Origin: Acidobacteriota bacterium
GTDB taxonomy: Bacteria > Acidobacteriota > Vicinamibacteria > Vicinamibacterales > JAFNAJ01
DNA length: 64,000 nucleotides
Direction: 5' to 3'
NCBI GenBank assembly: GCA_023384575.1
Contig: JAHDVP010000023.1
Coordinates: forward strand, 1 to 64,000
Both the position numbers and the translations under genes were made by a program. Below, in pieces: positions 62,019 through 64,000 of the stretch; position 1 is the first letter of the stretch; each line of letters opens with the position of its first letter. A model generated the notes under the pieces. It did no database searches and had not been told where the DNA came from. It saw only the letters and a list, made by a program, of their open reading frames with translations.

Positions 62019-64000
62019 TCACGTGACGCCGTCGAGCGCCTCGAAGGCGTCGAGCGCGGCCGTGCGCAGCGATCGCTCGACGAGCGGCATCGAGTCGAGC
62101 ACGACGCCGAACTCGGCGGGCGTGATCCCATACAACCTCGCGACGTGCGCCTGCAGCTCTGCGTGAGTGCTGACGTCGTCGGGGTGCGCGGCCAGGTGTC
62201 GCGCGCGCGTTTCGAGGCGCACGAAGTCATCCGACGTGTCGTGCGGCTTCGGTACCGGCAGCCGCTCGATGATCGCGACGCTCACGTGCGTGGTTACGCG
62301 AAGACGGATCAGGTAGTTGGCCACGAAGCTGTTGAGCAGCCCGCAGAGTACCCACTGCGAAGACTCACGGAGAAGAGTCTTCAAGCAGAACACGCTGTGT
62401 ACGGTCACGACCCCGGCTGGCAGCACGGCGGCGATGAGTGTCAACCGGTTGGTGCTCGACGCGACGTCGCGGTACGCGAGGCGCGCCCGTCCGAAGGTGA
62501 GTTCGGCGTCGAGCAGACGCCGCGCAGCCCGTAAGGGGATGAAGCGCCCGATGGCGCTCGTGTCGACTCGAAACGGCGAGAGGTGCTTGCCTTCGACCAC
62601 CGGCAGACCCGCCGGGTCCATGGTGAAGTGCGAGCGGTCTTCGGTGGCGTTGAGTTCGCGGCCGAACGCCACACCCCACCCCGAGGCGTCGCCCAGGCGG
62701 GGCACGGTCGACACCACCCGATCGAGCAGCGTCACGTCGCGAATCGTCTGCACGTAGGGTACCGCGAGGCCGTCGCCCGAGACGCAGCGCAGGAACGCCG
62801 GCGCGAGTCTCACGGGAAAGGCGCTCGCCGGCGACCCGCTGTCGGGCAGCGTGTCGAGGGTCGAGGGGTCTGTTTCACCCAGGCGGCAGGCCATCGTCCG
62901 CGTTGGCCGCCCGGTCGTCGCGATCACGAGCGCGAAGCGCAGGCTCCGGTGAATGGAGAACACGGCCCGCCGGTTGTCGAAGGCGACGAGGGTGTCGGTG
63001 TCGCACCGGTCGAAGAGCCGCCGGCGCAGGTGCCGGCTGCCGTGATCGGCCGCCAGTCCCCACGGCACGACCAGGCCGACGCGGCCCCCAGGCCGCAGGA
63101 GCTGCAGCGACCGCTCGACGAAGAGCTGGTACTGGTTGGCGTGGGCTTCGGTCGCGTGCTCGAAGACACCGGAGCCGCGCAGGAACGCCGAGAGGGCCGC
63201 CGTATCGCGCCTGCTGCGCTCCCGCTCGGCGGTGTCGCCGCGATCGGCGCGCACGACGTCCCACGGCGGGTTGCCGACGATGGCGTCGAAGCCCGCGCCG
63301 TCGCGCGCGATGCCGTCCGACGTGAAGAAGACCTCGGGGAACTCGAGCTGCCAGTGAAAGAAGCGTCGCGCGCCCGCGATGCGGGCGGCCGTCGCGAGCC
63401 ACCCGTCGAGCTGCGCGCGGGGCAGCCCCGTGTCGCGCCCCCGGCAGGCGTCGACCAGGTGCGAGAAGAGACGCGGGCCGGGACGATCGGCCGAAGTCCA
63501 GAACCACGCCGCGCACCAGGCGTCGGCCGACCGTCGCCACGCCCCGAGCGCCGCGTCGTCGTCGAGTCGCGCGAGCGCGCGCTCCTTGCGACGGACGCGA
63601 TCCAGCGTGTCGTCGGGGTCGAGGGCGAGGCGCTCGCGCTCGGGCACGACGGTGCCGAGCGCCGAGACGAGGTCCTCATCGAACAGGGGCGGCGGGCCGC
63701 CGCGCCGCCGGCCCCGTCGCGCGCCCGGCGCCTGCCGGCGCAGGTCGTGCGGAGAAGCGCCAACCAGGCTGTTGCCCACCCGCAGGCGATGGTCGAGAAA
63801 CGAGAGCGGCGCGTCTGCCGCCAGCGTGACGAGCCAGAGCGAGAGTCGCGAGAGCTGCACCGCCATCGGGTTCAGGTCGACGCCGTAGAGGCACCGCTGC
63901 GCCACGAGCCGGCGAAACCCCGCGCGATCGACCTCCCCGATGTCGCCCGGCCTGCAGTCACCGGCGTCGACGAGCGCGCCCTCGTAGGCCGCGGCGAGGT
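62019..64000 (-). CDS. N6-adenine DNA methylase of Eco57I/TaqI type, 5' end beyond window
   Basis: The frame is open to the window edge, giving at least 660 residues of the C-terminal part. CLYGVDLNPMAVQLSRLSLWL and the methylase motif IV in VGNPPWD mark the SAM-dependent catalytic domain; HANQYQLFVERSLQLLRPGGRVGLVVP follows. A TaqI-like specificity domain ends with NSFVANYLIRLR and IIERLPVPKP. It probably belongs to a type IIG restriction-modification or another defence system; the partner lies outside. The frame does not start at the GTG at 63905: codons continue without stop to 64000. Confidence 0.85.
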   Translation of the reverse strand, partial: LAAAYEGALVDAGDCRPGDIGEVDRAGFRRLVAQRCLYGVDLNPMAVQLSRLSLWLVTLAADAPLSFLDHRLRVGNSLVGASPHDLRRQAPGARRGRRRGGPPPLFDEDLVSALGTVVPERERLALDPDDTLDRVRRKERALARLDDDAALGAWRRSADAWCAAWFWTSADRPGPRLFSHLVDACRGRDTGLPRAQLDGWLATAARIAGARRFFHWQLEFPEVFFTSDGIARDGAGFDAIVGNPPWDVVRADRGDTAERERSRRDTAALSAFLRGSGVFEHATEAHANQYQLFVERSLQLLRPGGRVGLVVPWGLAADHGSRHLRRRLFDRCDTDTLVAFDNRRAVFSIHRSLRFALVIATTGRPTRTMACRLGETDPSTLDTLPDSGSPASAFPVRLAPAFLRCVSGDGLAVPYVQTIRDVTLLDRVVSTVPRLGDASGWGVAFGRELNATEDRSHFTMDPAGLPVVEGKHLSPFRVDTSAIGRFIPLRAARRLLDAELTFGRARLAYRDVASSTNRLTLIAAVLPAGVVTVHSVFCLKTLLRESSQWVLCGLLNSFVANYLIRLRVTTHVSVAIIERLPVPKPHDTSDDFVRLETRARHLAAHPDDVSTHAELQAHVARLYGITPAEFGVVLDSMPLVERSLRTAALDAFEALDGVT

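Overview
The window is a high-G+C bacterial chromosome segment. Its gene content suggests an Acidobacteriota genome, probably Vicinamibacteria-like: two large Oar-type TonB-dependent receptors with carboxypeptidase-regulatory N-termini, a BNR-repeat exported protein, a subtilisin with C-terminal YFAEG-type repeats, and many exported peptidases. This taxonomic placement is inference from families; there is no rRNA gene in the window. I see no tRNA, rRNA, CRISPR array, IS element or phage module.

Region 1 (1-17.7 kb) is mostly metabolic and exported single genes: SixA-type phosphatase, small barrel protein, an exported BLH-type phosphatase translationally coupled to a PLP decarboxylase, succinate/acetate CoA-transferase, a glycine oxidase (ThiO-like) split by a frameshift, pterin dehydratase, YbjQ, an isolated bacterial microcompartment (BMC-H) shell protein next to a D-threonine aldolase/D-serine dehydratase-like enzyme, a LOG protein, the large S8 protease, a DUF2490 protein, an M14 carboxypeptidase and phenylalanine 4-hydroxylase.

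Region 2 (17.7-20 kb) is a decayed exopolysaccharide/heptose locus. A GHMP kinase is broken, with an internal segment of about 87 bp inverted. A nucleotidyltransferase looks intact. A truncated sugar transferase and a truncated Wza-like export protein run head-on into each other at a 12-bp palindrome. Region 3 (20-31 kb) holds a nitroreductase, a TonB receptor, a BNR protein and an M24/M28 peptidase pair, followed by a predicted small RNA with a CCTCCTCC stretch and an intrinsic terminator.

Region 4 (31-50 kb) is a carbohydrate-catabolism region best explained as a myo-inositol (iol) system: IolE-like isomerase, IolA (MMSDH), IolC kinase and a LacI regulator on the minus strand; divergently a TonB receptor, a ThDP enzyme in the IolD position and IolB. 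A second minus-strand operon holds PfkB kinase, GH4 enzyme, APC permease and a stand-alone DUF2090 protein (likely the missing IolJ-type aldolase). Three copies of the LacI-type half-palindrome AAGCGCTT lie upstream of these transcription units and suggest one regulon. No inositol dehydrogenase (iolG) is seen.

Region 5 (51.6-57.1 kb) is a complete group 3d bidirectional NAD-linked [NiFe]-hydrogenase operon, hoxEFUYH plus its maturation protease. Region 6 (57-64 kb) has an exported amidohydrolase, an alpha/beta hydrolase, a ketopantoate reductase-like gene followed directly by a TauE/SafE exporter and its DUF1634 partner, a REP-like hairpin pair, and the C-terminal part of an Eco57I/TaqI-type N6-adenine DNA methylase that runs off the end. 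Several genes have a -10 hexamer only 6-9 bases before the start codon, so leaderless transcripts appear common here.
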